Shown: piece by piece, positions 7,194 to 14,973 of the stretch
Layout of the letters: the number at the start of each line of letters is the position of its first letter
Numbering within the stretch: the stretch's first letter is position 1
Program-made: the position numbers and the translations under genes
The notes under the pieces: generated by a model
Told to the model about the DNA's origin: nothing
Databases searched by the model: none
The model's input: the letters and a program-made list of their open reading frames with translations, nothing else
From: Gammaproteobacteria bacterium UBA6173
GTDB lineage: Bacteria > Pseudomonadota > Gammaproteobacteria > Pseudomonadales > Pseudohongiellaceae
Direction of reading: 5' to 3'
Assembly (NCBI GenBank): GCA_002422225.1
Contig: DITX01000134.1
Span: 1 to 16,695, forward strand
Length of the DNA stretch: 16,695 bases

Positions 7194-9043
7194 CAGCTGA
7201 AGTCTCGACCATGAATGCCCAATTCCGGACCCGGCTCTGCTACTTCTGCAAACTGCATTCTGTGCAGGCGTGCGTAGTGCTGGTTGAGCGCCATCAACTC
7301 ATGGTGGCTGCCACTTTCCACAATGCAGCCCTGATCCATGACCACAATCAGATCTGCGTTTTCGATGGTTGATAATCGATGAGCAATCACAAACGTGGTG
7401 CGTCCGCGCATCAGTTCGTTTAATGCCTGCTGAATGTGCTGCTCGGATTCGGTATCAAGTGCCGAAGTAGCTTCGTCAAGAATCAGCACCGGCGCGTTTT
7501 TGAGGAAAGCGCGCGCGATGGCCAAGCGCTGACGTTGGCCACCTGACAGTAAAGCGCCACCGTCGCCGACATCGGCGTCGTACCGGAGCGGCAACTTCTC
7601 AATAAACTCGGCGGCATGTGCGTTACGAGCCGCTTCCTGAATCTGCTCAAGTGTCACTTTGTCACGCACACCATAAGCGATGTTTTCAGCCACAGAGCCC
7701 TCGAACAACACCACTTCCTGCGTCACTATCGCAATTTGCTCACGCAGATTTGCCAGTTGATAGTCGGCCAGCGGTATCCCGTCCAGTCGGATGCAGCCCG
7801 ATGAATTGTCGTAAAAACGCGGCAACATCGACACCAGGGTGGATTTTCCACTGCCTGATCGCCCCACCAGCGCAACCGTCATCCCTGGCTGAGCGGTCAG
7901 ATTGATGCCTTGCAGTACTGGTTTATCGGCTTCGTAGGCAAAACCAAGGTTTTCAAACTCGACAAGACCGGTTGCGCGTCCGGTTGTGTAGTAACCACCA
8001 TTGTCTTCACGTGGTGTATCAAGTAAATCAAAAATGCTGGTGGCTGCGGATATGCCGCGTTGAATGATGGCGTTCACGCCCGATAGCTGACGAATGGGTT
8101 TGGCCAGCAGACCCGCCAGCGTCAGGAAGGTGACCAACTCGCCCGCAGAGGACGATGCAAACAGCTCTGGCGACATAGCAAACCAGATTAGTATGGCCAT
8201 CGCAATACTGACCAGAATCTGCACCAATGGGGTTGCTGTGGATTCAGTGGCCACCATTTTCATATTCTGGCGACGATTACGTTCGCTGGCAGTATTGAAG
8301 CGGCTTGAAACAAATTCCATGGCATTAAAGGTGCGGATCACCAACTGCCCTTTGATCGACTCATTGGTAATTTGTGTGACATCGCCCATCGAGTCCTGCA
8401 TCTGACGGCTGTAACGTCGGTAGCGCGAGGTCGCCAGATGCACAACGACAGCCACAAGCGGTGCTACCAACAAAAATATCATACTCAGGCGCCAGTTCAC
8501 CCAGAACAGCATCACCAACAGGCCCACGACGGTAAGGCCTTCACGCAGAATCACGGTGATGGCATTGGTTGCGGCTCCTTTGATTTGTGCCACATCGTAA
8601 GTCACTTTGGAAACCAGCCGGCCAATACTGTTCTGATCGTAGTAGCGCACAGGCACTGTGAGTAATTGATCAACAATCTGCTGCCGTAACTTGTGAACCA
8701 CATGATTGGCGATGTACTCCAGCGAGTAGCCGCCCATAAATCCACCGATACCGCGTACAACCACAATCAACACACATAAAATGGGACTCAGGATACGGCC
8801 ATCTGCACTGCGCGCTTCAACCTGATCAATGGTCCAGCCAAGCCACGGTGCCACCGCTGCCTGACTGGCGGCATAAATAATGTATCCGAGAATACACACA
8901 CAGAACACACCGATATAAGGACGCATGTAGGACAACAGCCGTGTATACACTTGCAGCCCGGTCATCACCTTTACAGGCACGCTTGCTGTGTGAGCAGAGC
9001 CCGAGGTTTGTGACTCGGATGGAGGTTTTTTGGATTTCGACAT
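7193..9043 (-). CDS. msbA: Lipid A export ATP-binding/permease protein MsbA
   Basis: A half-transporter ABC exporter that as a homodimer flips core-lipid A across the inner membrane. It has 616 residues, about 30 more than E. coli MsbA (582), the extra mostly in a polar Ser/Pro-rich N-terminus and a C-terminal tail. The six-helix type I exporter domain spans about 40-340. The ATPase domain has Walker A GRSGSGKST at 394-402, a Q-loop in VTQEVVLF, signature LSGGQRQ at about 499, Walker B LILDEA at about 520-525 and the H-loop His in VIAHR at about 555. The ATG is nine bases after the exbD stop and the gene overlaps lpxK by one base. MsbA assignment rests on sequence and on the lpxK neighbour; a general lipid exporter is the only alternative. 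Confidence 0.94.
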   Translation of the reverse strand: MSKSKKPPSESQTSGSAHTASVPVKVMTGLQVYTRLLSYMRPYIGVFCVCILGYIIYAASQAAVAPWLGWTIDQVEARSADGRILSPILCVLIVVVRGIGGFMGGYSLEYIANHVVHKLRQQIVDQLLTVPVRYYDQNSIGRLVSKVTYDVAQIKGAATNAITVILREGLTVVGLLVMLFWVNWRLSMIFLLVAPLVAVVVHLATSRYRRYSRQMQDSMGDVTQITNESIKGQLVIRTFNAMEFVSSRFNTASERNRRQNMKMVATESTATPLVQILVSIAMAILIWFAMSPELFASSSAGELVTFLTLAGLLAKPIRQLSGVNAIIQRGISAATSIFDLLDTPREDNGGYYTTGRATGLVEFENLGFAYEADKPVLQGINLTAQPGMTVALVGRSGSGKSTLVSMLPRFYDNSSGCIRLDGIPLADYQLANLREQIAIVTQEVVLFEGSVAENIAYGVRDKVTLEQIQEAARNAHAAEFIEKLPLRYDADVGDGGALLSGGQRQRLAIARAFLKNAPVLILDEATSALDTESEQHIQQALNELMRGRTTFVIAHRLSTIENADLIVVMDQGCIVESGSHHELMALNQHYARLHRMQFAEVAEPGPELGIHGRDFS

Positions 9044-9052
9044 ACGGACCTG

Positions 9053-9523
9053 TCACTCCTCGTTGGCGGGCATCATCGGGGTGGTTTGATCGCCGGTTTC
9101 TGTCACTGGCGACGCTGGCGGTCGCGTGGCGATACTTAAGCGACTGAATCCAGCCTGACCGATAGCATCCATTGCTGTGACAACTGACTGATGGGATGCC
9201 TCGGCATCGGCCACCAACAACACAGGTCGGCTGCGATCACGCTGTGCGCGCTGCAAGATGGCCTCGCTTAAGGTGCTCGCCTGACTATTACTCAACACGT
9301 CACCATTCACACTGTAGCGCCCGGACTCACTGACGGTCACTTCAATCTGATCAACCAAGGTCTCGCTGCTGTTGGCATCAGCCTCCGGCAGATTGACCGA
9401 CAAACGGGTGTCGCGTGTAAAGGTGGTGGTGACCATAAAAAAAATCAGCAACAGAAATACCACATCGATCAACGGCGTCAGGTTGATAGCGGGGTCTTCC
9501 AGTGTACGTCGTGGGAAATTCAC
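9053..9523 (-). CDS. exbD: ExbD/TolR-family biopolymer transport protein
   Basis: A 156-residue inner-membrane protein with a short cytoplasmic N-terminus, one transmembrane helix (about 17-35) and a periplasmic domain. The helix begins with NLTPLIDVVFLLLIFFM, carrying the single membrane Asp (D20) that is needed for proton-driven work in ExbD/TolR. The family partners with ExbB/TolQ to pass proton motive force to outer-membrane processes. A Pro/Thr/Glu-rich tail of about 25 residues follows the folded domain. The start is a GTG in a GTGA overlap with the exbB stop. No tonB, tolA or tolB is near, so which energised partner it serves cannot be told; ExbB/ExbD-like pairs beside comEC and lpxK are conserved in Pseudomonas relatives. 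Confidence 0.93.
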   Translation of the reverse strand: MNFPRRTLEDPAINLTPLIDVVFLLLIFFMVTTTFTRDTRLSVNLPEADANSSETLVDQIEVTVSESGRYSVNGDVLSNSQASTLSEAILQRAQRDRSRPVLLVADAEASHQSVVTAMDAIGQAGFSRLSIATRPPASPVTETGDQTTPMMPANEE

Positions 9524-10176
9524 GCTTTTTTCTCGCCCTCTGCAGGGATTGAGTAATCCCGAACATCGACCCGGCGGTCACCATGCAGGGCGTCGACCAG
9601 CTTGGCCGATTCCTGCTCCAGCGCCAACACCAGTGTGTCAACGCGGCGCACAAAAAACCGGTGACAGGCATAAGCTGGAATCGCCACACACAAACCAGCC
9701 GCCGTGGTGATCAAGGCCTCGGAGATACCTCCTGCCAAGGCATTGGGGTTACCGGTACCTTGCACCATAATTTCAGTAAAAACGCGGATCATGCCAATAA
9801 CGGTGCCCAACAGCCCCAATAAAGGTGTAATGGCTGCGATTGTGCCTAGGGTGCTCAGATAACGTTCGAGCTCGTGAATCACGACGGCAGCCGACTGTGC
9901 AATCGCAGAATTCATGGCATCGCGGCCCTGTCGCGCCTGCACCAGGCCTGCCGCCAGAATCTGACCCAGCGGCGATGCCAACCTGAGTTCGCGCATACGC
10001 GTTGAATCAAGCTCATTGTTCTTGATCCAGGTCCACACCTGGCCAACCGCATATTTGGGCGCAATACGGTTGACACTCAGCGTCCAGAATCGCTCGATCA
10101 CAATGGCAATGGCCAGAATAGAACACAAAATAATGGGCAGCATCAACCAGCCGCCAGCCATAACAATTTCTACCAC
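9520..10176 (-). CDS. exbB: ExbB/TolQ-family proton channel protein
   Basis: A 218-residue MotA/TolQ/ExbB family protein that forms a pentameric proton channel around ExbD in the inner membrane. A first helix (MLPIILCSILAIAIVIERFW) is followed by a cytoplasmic loop, then two helices with the family core TPLLGLLGTVIGMIRVF and EALITTAAGLCVAIPAY, which hold the conserved Thr and Gly residues of the channel. A longer frame extends 26 codons upstream into comEC, but the GTG at 10176 has a GGAGG ribosome site eight bases upstream and gives the usual N-terminus (VEIVMAGGWLMLP). It overlaps exbD by four bases. The gap to the comEC stop is 59 bases. Confidence 0.94.
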   Translation of the reverse strand: MVEIVMAGGWLMLPIILCSILAIAIVIERFWTLSVNRIAPKYAVGQVWTWIKNNELDSTRMRELRLASPLGQILAAGLVQARQGRDAMNSAIAQSAAVVIHELERYLSTLGTIAAITPLLGLLGTVIGMIRVFTEIMVQGTGNPNALAGGISEALITTAAGLCVAIPAYACHRFFVRRVDTLVLALEQESAKLVDALHGDRRVDVRDYSIPAEGEKKA

Positions 10177-10235
10177 AACTGTCGCCTCCGCTGAACCGGC
10201 GCCTACTTTACCATAACTTGCCAGAATTGAACTGC

Positions 10236-12770
10236 TCAGCGTGGCGTGTGCCAAAAACGTCGCGCCTGCTCGCGCTGACGCTCCAACAGGCGCGGTTGAT
10301 CACCGCCCAGTTCAAACAAAATCGCGCCGCTCTCGGCGGTATTCTCTACCAGCACATCGGCATCCTGATAACGCTGTACCACCTCAGGATGCGGATGATC
10401 AAAGCGATTGTTGTAGCCAGCAGACATCACCACCCAGTCTGGCTGCACAGCGGCTACAAAGGAGGGCGTACTGGAACTGCGACTGCCATGATGAGGGGCT
10501 AGCACAATGTCAGCGCGCAAGGCGTTTGCCCACTCGCGCACCATCCAGTGTTCCGCCTGCTGCTCGATGTCGCCGGTCAACAACAGACGTTGACCACGCG
10601 TTGAAATCATCAACACACAGGAGGTGTTATTCAAATTGCCACCCGCCATGGTCAGGGTGTTTACGGCGGGCGGATACAACACGTGGAACTCAACAGCATC
10701 CCACTGCCATTGCTGGCCAGACTCGCAATTGCGCACATGATCAGCGGATGCAGGTGCTTGTGCCGCGTTGTCTGCAGATCCGCCCTGTCCGCTCAAAAAA
10801 GTGTTGATTGGTATCTCACTTGCCAGCGATTGAAGTCCTCCACTGTGATCGGCGTGCCAATGACTGACTATCACGGTATCGAGATGCGCAACACGGCTCC
10901 ACCGCAAATACGGTAACAGCACTGCTTTGCCGGCATCATAATCCGGACCCAGCGTTGGACCGGTATCAAACAGCAGGGTGTGCCTTTGGGTGTGCACCGC
11001 AACAGCCAACCCTTGCCCCACATCCAAAAAGCGCACCCACACGATCCCCGGTGCGGGACGCGCCGGGTCTGGCGGACGCAGTAACGGCAATAACAACAGC
11101 AACGCTAGGTAGCGTGGAAATAGACCGCGGGGCGCCAACAACATCACGCTGGCAATTGCCATCAGTACCATGACGTCAAAATCCGGCATTACCGGGCGCC
11201 AGTTGCCTGGTGACCAACTGGTCAACCAGCTCAGAAAGCCCAACAACATAACCAGCACTTTGTCGGCCGAGATCAACAGGAAATCAGCTCCGGGTACCCC
11301 GATTAACAAGGCAATAGATCCGATCAAGGCAAGCGGCACCACCAGCAAACTGACCAGAGGAATCGCCAGCACATTGGCCAGCGGCGAAATCACAGAGACT
11401 TGCCCCGTCCACACAATCAAAGGCAATAACAGGCCAACACTGACCACCCATTGTGGCTGAACCCAGCGTTGCCATGCACTGCTCATGCGGTGGCGCCATG
11501 ACAACGCGTGTAAACGGTAGCGACCATGCGCTGCAAACGCAAAAAACAGCGAGGCAACCGCGCCAAAGGATAACCAGAAACCAGCCTGGGTAACTGCCAT
11601 CGGATCCAGCAGCAATACCAGTAGCGCGGCCAGCAGCAGCGCATCCGCGCGCGCTACCGCCAAACCCAGCAATCGACTCCCCATAAACACCGTGATCATG
11701 ATCACGGCCCGCTGTGTAGGCAGTGAAAAACCGGCCATCACGCTGTAACAAAGCGCTGCCAGTATGGCCGCCATTGCCGCCCACTGTTGTGCAGGCAGCA
11801 CCAGCATCAGCGCGGGGCTCACTCGCACCAAACCATTGATCAGCGTCCATGCACACAATGCCATAAAGCCGACATGCAGACCCGAAATCACCACCAGATG
11901 ATTGGTGCCGGTACTGGTAAACAACGCCCACTGCTGATCGCTGATACCCTCGCGGTCACCAATGACCAAAGCCTTGAGCAGCCCGGGGTGATTCAATTGC
12001 TGATTTGACGACCCACCCGCGTTATCAATCTGAGCGGCCAGCGCCGCTCGCCAGCTATTTATGCTCCAGCGCGCCAGTGGCAATGCCTGATTAAACGACG
12101 TCTCTCGAATATAACCACGCGCCATGATGCCGCGCTGGAATTGACCCGCTTCAAAATCATACACACCCGGATTGGAAAAGCTGTGAGGCCGGTTCACACG
12201 CACACGCAGCTGCCAACGTTGACCTGCCTGAATCGGCAGAGCGCCGTAGTCGCTCAGGGTGACACGCATGCCTTTCAATAATGGTTTATCCGCTACGCAC
12301 AGCTCTGGCTTCAGGCGCAGACAAGCAGACTCTAGCTCAAACTCGAATTGGCGGGTGCGTCGATTGCCAAAACCAGCCTCCACCGCAGTGTCGGCATCGG
12401 TTTGCCCGCGTACCAGACTCGCCACCTGCCCGATTGCCCAGAAGTCTTGACCTTCCAGCGCCAGCGGCAAACGTTGGTGGAGCTGCTGCTGTGCCAACAG
12501 CATGGCCCAGCAAAAACCGGCCGTCAGCAACAATCCATAACTGAGCAGCGCCGGCACGACCCAACAGCGAGCAAACAGTTTTTCCTTGGGCCATGCCCGC
12601 ACGTGAGCTTGCACGTGAGCCAGCGCGAAGGCGAGCATAAGCGCCGTCACACATAACACACCGGCCAGCACACTGGCAGACTGAAAGTTATCCATCAACA
12701 GCAGCGGCACACGGCTCATACGACTGTGAAGCGCGATGCCGCAACAAACGGTCAGCAGTTGCAAACGCAT
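10236..12770 (-). CDS. comEC: DNA internalisation competence protein ComEC/Rec2
   Basis: A polytopic inner-membrane protein that takes single-stranded DNA into the cytoplasm during natural transformation. The 844 residues are in the range of the full-length, three-part family. First come N-terminal helices with a DUF4131/OB-like periplasmic region (about 35-220). Next is the competence domain with many helices (about 260-560), including VVISGLHVGF with its conserved Gly-Leu-His and SLPTQRAVIM. Last is a metallo-beta-lactamase-like domain with SHWHADHSGG (HxHxDH at 637-642), LLTGDIE at about 730-736 and APHHGS at 758-763. All metal-ligand motifs of the nuclease-like domain are present, so it looks functional. 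The ATG has GGAG five bases upstream. E. coli calls the homologue ycaI. Other competence genes are not in the window, so transformability is only suggested. Confidence 0.95.
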   Translation of the reverse strand: MRLQLLTVCCGIALHSRMSRVPLLLMDNFQSASVLAGVLCVTALMLAFALAHVQAHVRAWPKEKLFARCWVVPALLSYGLLLTAGFCWAMLLAQQQLHQRLPLALEGQDFWAIGQVASLVRGQTDADTAVEAGFGNRRTRQFEFELESACLRLKPELCVADKPLLKGMRVTLSDYGALPIQAGQRWQLRVRVNRPHSFSNPGVYDFEAGQFQRGIMARGYIRETSFNQALPLARWSINSWRAALAAQIDNAGGSSNQQLNHPGLLKALVIGDREGISDQQWALFTSTGTNHLVVISGLHVGFMALCAWTLINGLVRVSPALMLVLPAQQWAAMAAILAALCYSVMAGFSLPTQRAVIMITVFMGSRLLGLAVARADALLLAALLVLLLDPMAVTQAGFWLSFGAVASLFFAFAAHGRYRLHALSWRHRMSSAWQRWVQPQWVVSVGLLLPLIVWTGQVSVISPLANVLAIPLVSLLVVPLALIGSIALLIGVPGADFLLISADKVLVMLLGFLSWLTSWSPGNWRPVMPDFDVMVLMAIASVMLLAPRGLFPRYLALLLLLPLLRPPDPARPAPGIVWVRFLDVGQGLAVAVHTQRHTLLFDTGPTLGPDYDAGKAVLLPYLRWSRVAHLDTVIVSHWHADHSGGLQSLASEIPINTFLSGQGGSADNAAQAPASADHVRNCESGQQWQWDAVEFHVLYPPAVNTLTMAGGNLNNTSCVLMISTRGQRLLLTGDIEQQAEHWMVREWANALRADIVLAPHHGSRSSSTPSFVAAVQPDWVVMSAGYNNRFDHPHPEVVQRYQDADVLVENTAESGAILFELGGDQPRLLERQREQARRFWHTPR

Positions 12771-12880
12771 TCAGACTCCACCCTGACTCAAGACATGGCA
12801 TCACCGCACGCCGGTAGCTGCTTATGCTTTATAGGGGGGAATCCAGTGAGCTGCCGGAAAAATGCCAGCCCTTTTGATCA

Positions 12881-14173
12881 TCAGTCGGCGCGCAGGGCCT
12901 CGGCGGGCAGGACGCGCGCCGCACGCCAGGCAGGATACAGACTGGCCAGCAAGCACAGCAGTAATACACCTGAACTAACCCAGCCCAGGTCCGACCAGAG
13001 CAATTGTGATGGCAAAAAATCCACTGGGTAGACGTCGGCGCTGAGCAGTTGTGTTCCCGTTGTGCTTTCCAGCCAGCGATACAGTGCACTGATGTTCAGC
13101 GCCAACACAGATCCCAGCACCAGACCCAGTCCAGCGCCCATCAAGCCGATCAGACAGCCTTGCAGCACAAAAATCCGGCCAATCATAGCGGGCGAAGCGC
13201 CCATGGTTCGCAGAATAGCAATATCTGAACGTTTGTCGCGCACGATCATAACCAGGCTGACCACCAGATTGAAGGCGGCAACCGCTACCAGCAGCCACAA
13301 CAAAAATCCCACGATGGTGCGTGATAAACGAATATTTTCATAAATAGCGCCGAACCATTGTGTCCAGGTTTCCACATAGAAACCCTGTGGCAATTCCTGT
13401 TCTATAACGGCGCGTAACTGGTTGACCGCCAACACATCACTGGTGCGCAGCCGCAGCCCATCATAACTGTCGGGCTGGCGATACAAAGCCTGCGCATCAG
13501 GCAAGGCAATCATCACCAGTTGTTCATCCAGCTCCTGCGTGCCGACCCGGAAAATACCCGCAACCGTAAATCGTCGTTGAACGGGCAAGGGTGCTACCGG
13601 ATTGATCGAGACGTTCAGGGAATACAAACTGACACTGTCACCAAGACCAACCCCCATTTGCTCTGCTAAGGTTTGCCCCAACACTATCTGAAAGCGCTGC
13701 TCGGCAAGCGCCTGCAGGGAACCGGCCCGCATAAACCGTGGCAATCGGGAAATGTCTTGTTCGCGTTGCGGATCAACGCCATTCACCATCACGCCTTTAC
13801 TGCCGAGCGGCCCTGACAACACGCCATTGGCTGTTAACACCGGCGCAGTCAGCTCGATGCCTGGCACCGCCTGCAAACGCTGGTCCAACGCCAGCCAGCT
13901 GGCCGAACGCGGACGTTCCTGTGTGGAGACCGTGGCATGGGGCAACACACCCAACACGTTTTCGCGCACCTCCCGATCAAAACCATTCATCACCGACAAC
14001 ACGGCAATCAGGATGGTGACACTCAAGGCCAGACCACCAATGGTCAACAAGGACATAAAACTCACCAGCTGGCTACGTCTGCCAACACTGACATAACGCA
14101 GCGCAATACGGGCGGCCAGCCAAGTCGGCTGCTGCCGGCGTAATGAATGATTGCCAGTGCTGGGCTTTGCCAT
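12881..14173 (-). CDS. lolE: Lipoprotein-releasing ABC transporter permease, downstream subunit
   Basis: An inner-membrane subunit of the LolCDE complex, which extracts outer-membrane lipoproteins and hands them to LolA. It has four helices: one at about 36-62 and three in the C-terminal third (about 285-310, 335-365 and 390-415), with a large periplasmic MacB-like domain between. The first helix runs into LSVMNGFDREVRENVLG, the MacB/FtsX-type C-terminal core has SDIAILRTMGASP, and the end is YPAWRAARVLPAEALRAD. By position it is LolE. However, a proline-rich segment near residues 179-190 (NPVAPLPVQRRF) resembles the LolA-recruiting hook of E. coli LolC, so subunit naming is uncertain. The ATG is two bases after the lolD stop; a GTG two codons earlier (GTGA overlap) is equally possible. 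Confidence 0.9.
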   Translation of the reverse strand: MAKPSTGNHSLRRQQPTWLAARIALRYVSVGRRSQLVSFMSLLTIGGLALSVTILIAVLSVMNGFDREVRENVLGVLPHATVSTQERPRSASWLALDQRLQAVPGIELTAPVLTANGVLSGPLGSKGVMVNGVDPQREQDISRLPRFMRAGSLQALAEQRFQIVLGQTLAEQMGVGLGDSVSLYSLNVSINPVAPLPVQRRFTVAGIFRVGTQELDEQLVMIALPDAQALYRQPDSYDGLRLRTSDVLAVNQLRAVIEQELPQGFYVETWTQWFGAIYENIRLSRTIVGFLLWLLVAVAAFNLVVSLVMIVRDKRSDIAILRTMGASPAMIGRIFVLQGCLIGLMGAGLGLVLGSVLALNISALYRWLESTTGTQLLSADVYPVDFLPSQLLWSDLGWVSSGVLLLCLLASLYPAWRAARVLPAEALRAD

Positions 14174-14175
14174 GT

Positions 14176-14973
14176 TCACGCGTCAGCTGCCTGTAAACAA
14201 CCGTTGCTGAGCACCAGCACACGATCCAGTGTCGCAGCAAAGCGTTCATCATGGGTGACCACCACAAAGCTGGTGTCCAGTTGCTGGTTGAGTGAGCGCA
14301 TCAACTCATGAATACCTTGTGCAGTGCGGTGATCGAGATTGCCAGTGGGTTCGTCCATCAATACACAGCGTGGTGAGCTCACCAGGGCGCGCGCAATCGC
14401 AACACGCTGGCGCTCGCCACCGGACAACTCCGAGGGCTTGTGTGTCAGGCGATGAGACAAGCCAACCTGATCCAGCAGTTCCGCTGCCTTGGCACTGGCC
14501 GCTTTTGTGGAACTGCCACCGATCAACAAGGGCATGGCCACATTCTCCAGCGCCGAAAACTCGCCGAGCAGGTGGTGAAACTGGTATACAAAACCCAAAT
14601 AGCGATTGCGCAAACTGGCACGTGCGCGATCATTCATGCTGGCCAGGTCACAACCCGCCACCTCAATATGCCCGCCTGTAGGCATATCCAGCCCACCCAA
14701 CATATTCAGCAAGGTAGTTTTGCCCGAGCCGGAACTGCCCACCACGGCAATACATTCACCGGGATACACATCCAGATTGACGTCGAGCAGGACATCAACC
14801 TGCTGAGGGCCTTGTGTATAGCGCTTGCTCAGGTGCCGGCAACTGATGACAGGTATCAAGTCTGCGGCGCGGGAGCTTTCGCTGCCATGGGACAAACTGT
14901 TTTGATGAGATTCCATGACTGTTCCGTCGATATTGTTGGCAGCATTTGTGTTGATCTGCTTTGACTCACTCAT
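14176..14973 (-). CDS. lolD: Lipoprotein-releasing system ATP-binding protein LolD
   Basis: The cytoplasmic ATPase that drives LolC/LolE. It has Walker A GSSGSGKTT (79-87 with this start), the LolD-typical YQFHHLLGEFSALENVAMPL around the Q-loop, signature LSGGERQRVAIARAL, Walker B CVLMDEPTGNLD and the switch His in VVTHDE. It is 265 residues against about 233 in E. coli; the excess is a polar Asn/Ser-rich N-terminus of about 35 residues before the nucleotide-binding fold (ISCRHLSKRY). Start choice is open: an ATG four codons upstream (14985) overlaps lolC by 20 bases, this ATG overlaps it by 8, and an ATG at 14916 would remove much of the extension. Gene order lolC-lolD-lolE matches E. coli. 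Confidence 0.95.
   Translation of the reverse strand: MSESKQINTNAANNIDGTVMESHQNSLSHGSESSRAADLIPVISCRHLSKRYTQGPQQVDVLLDVNLDVYPGECIAVVGSSGSGKTTLLNMLGGLDMPTGGHIEVAGCDLASMNDRARASLRNRYLGFVYQFHHLLGEFSALENVAMPLLIGGSSTKAASAKAAELLDQVGLSHRLTHKPSELSGGERQRVAIARALVSSPRCVLMDEPTGNLDHRTAQGIHELMRSLNQQLDTSFVVVTHDERFAATLDRVLVLSNGCLQAADA

Noticed and set aside
8372..8665. A 97-codon plus-strand frame rich in His and Gln
   Set aside because: It is antisense to the msbA membrane domain; the composition is what reversed hydrophobic codons give.
11284..11931. A 215-codon minus-strand frame inside comEC
   Set aside because: It is an alternative frame of comEC, Gly/Ala/Cys-rich with no family motif, while the comEC frame is complete.
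12771..12880. A comEC promoter or lol terminator in the 110-base gap
   Set aside because: A TATAAA is present on the minus strand but no -35 at a usable distance, and no stable hairpin with a T tail. I see nothing else in the gap.
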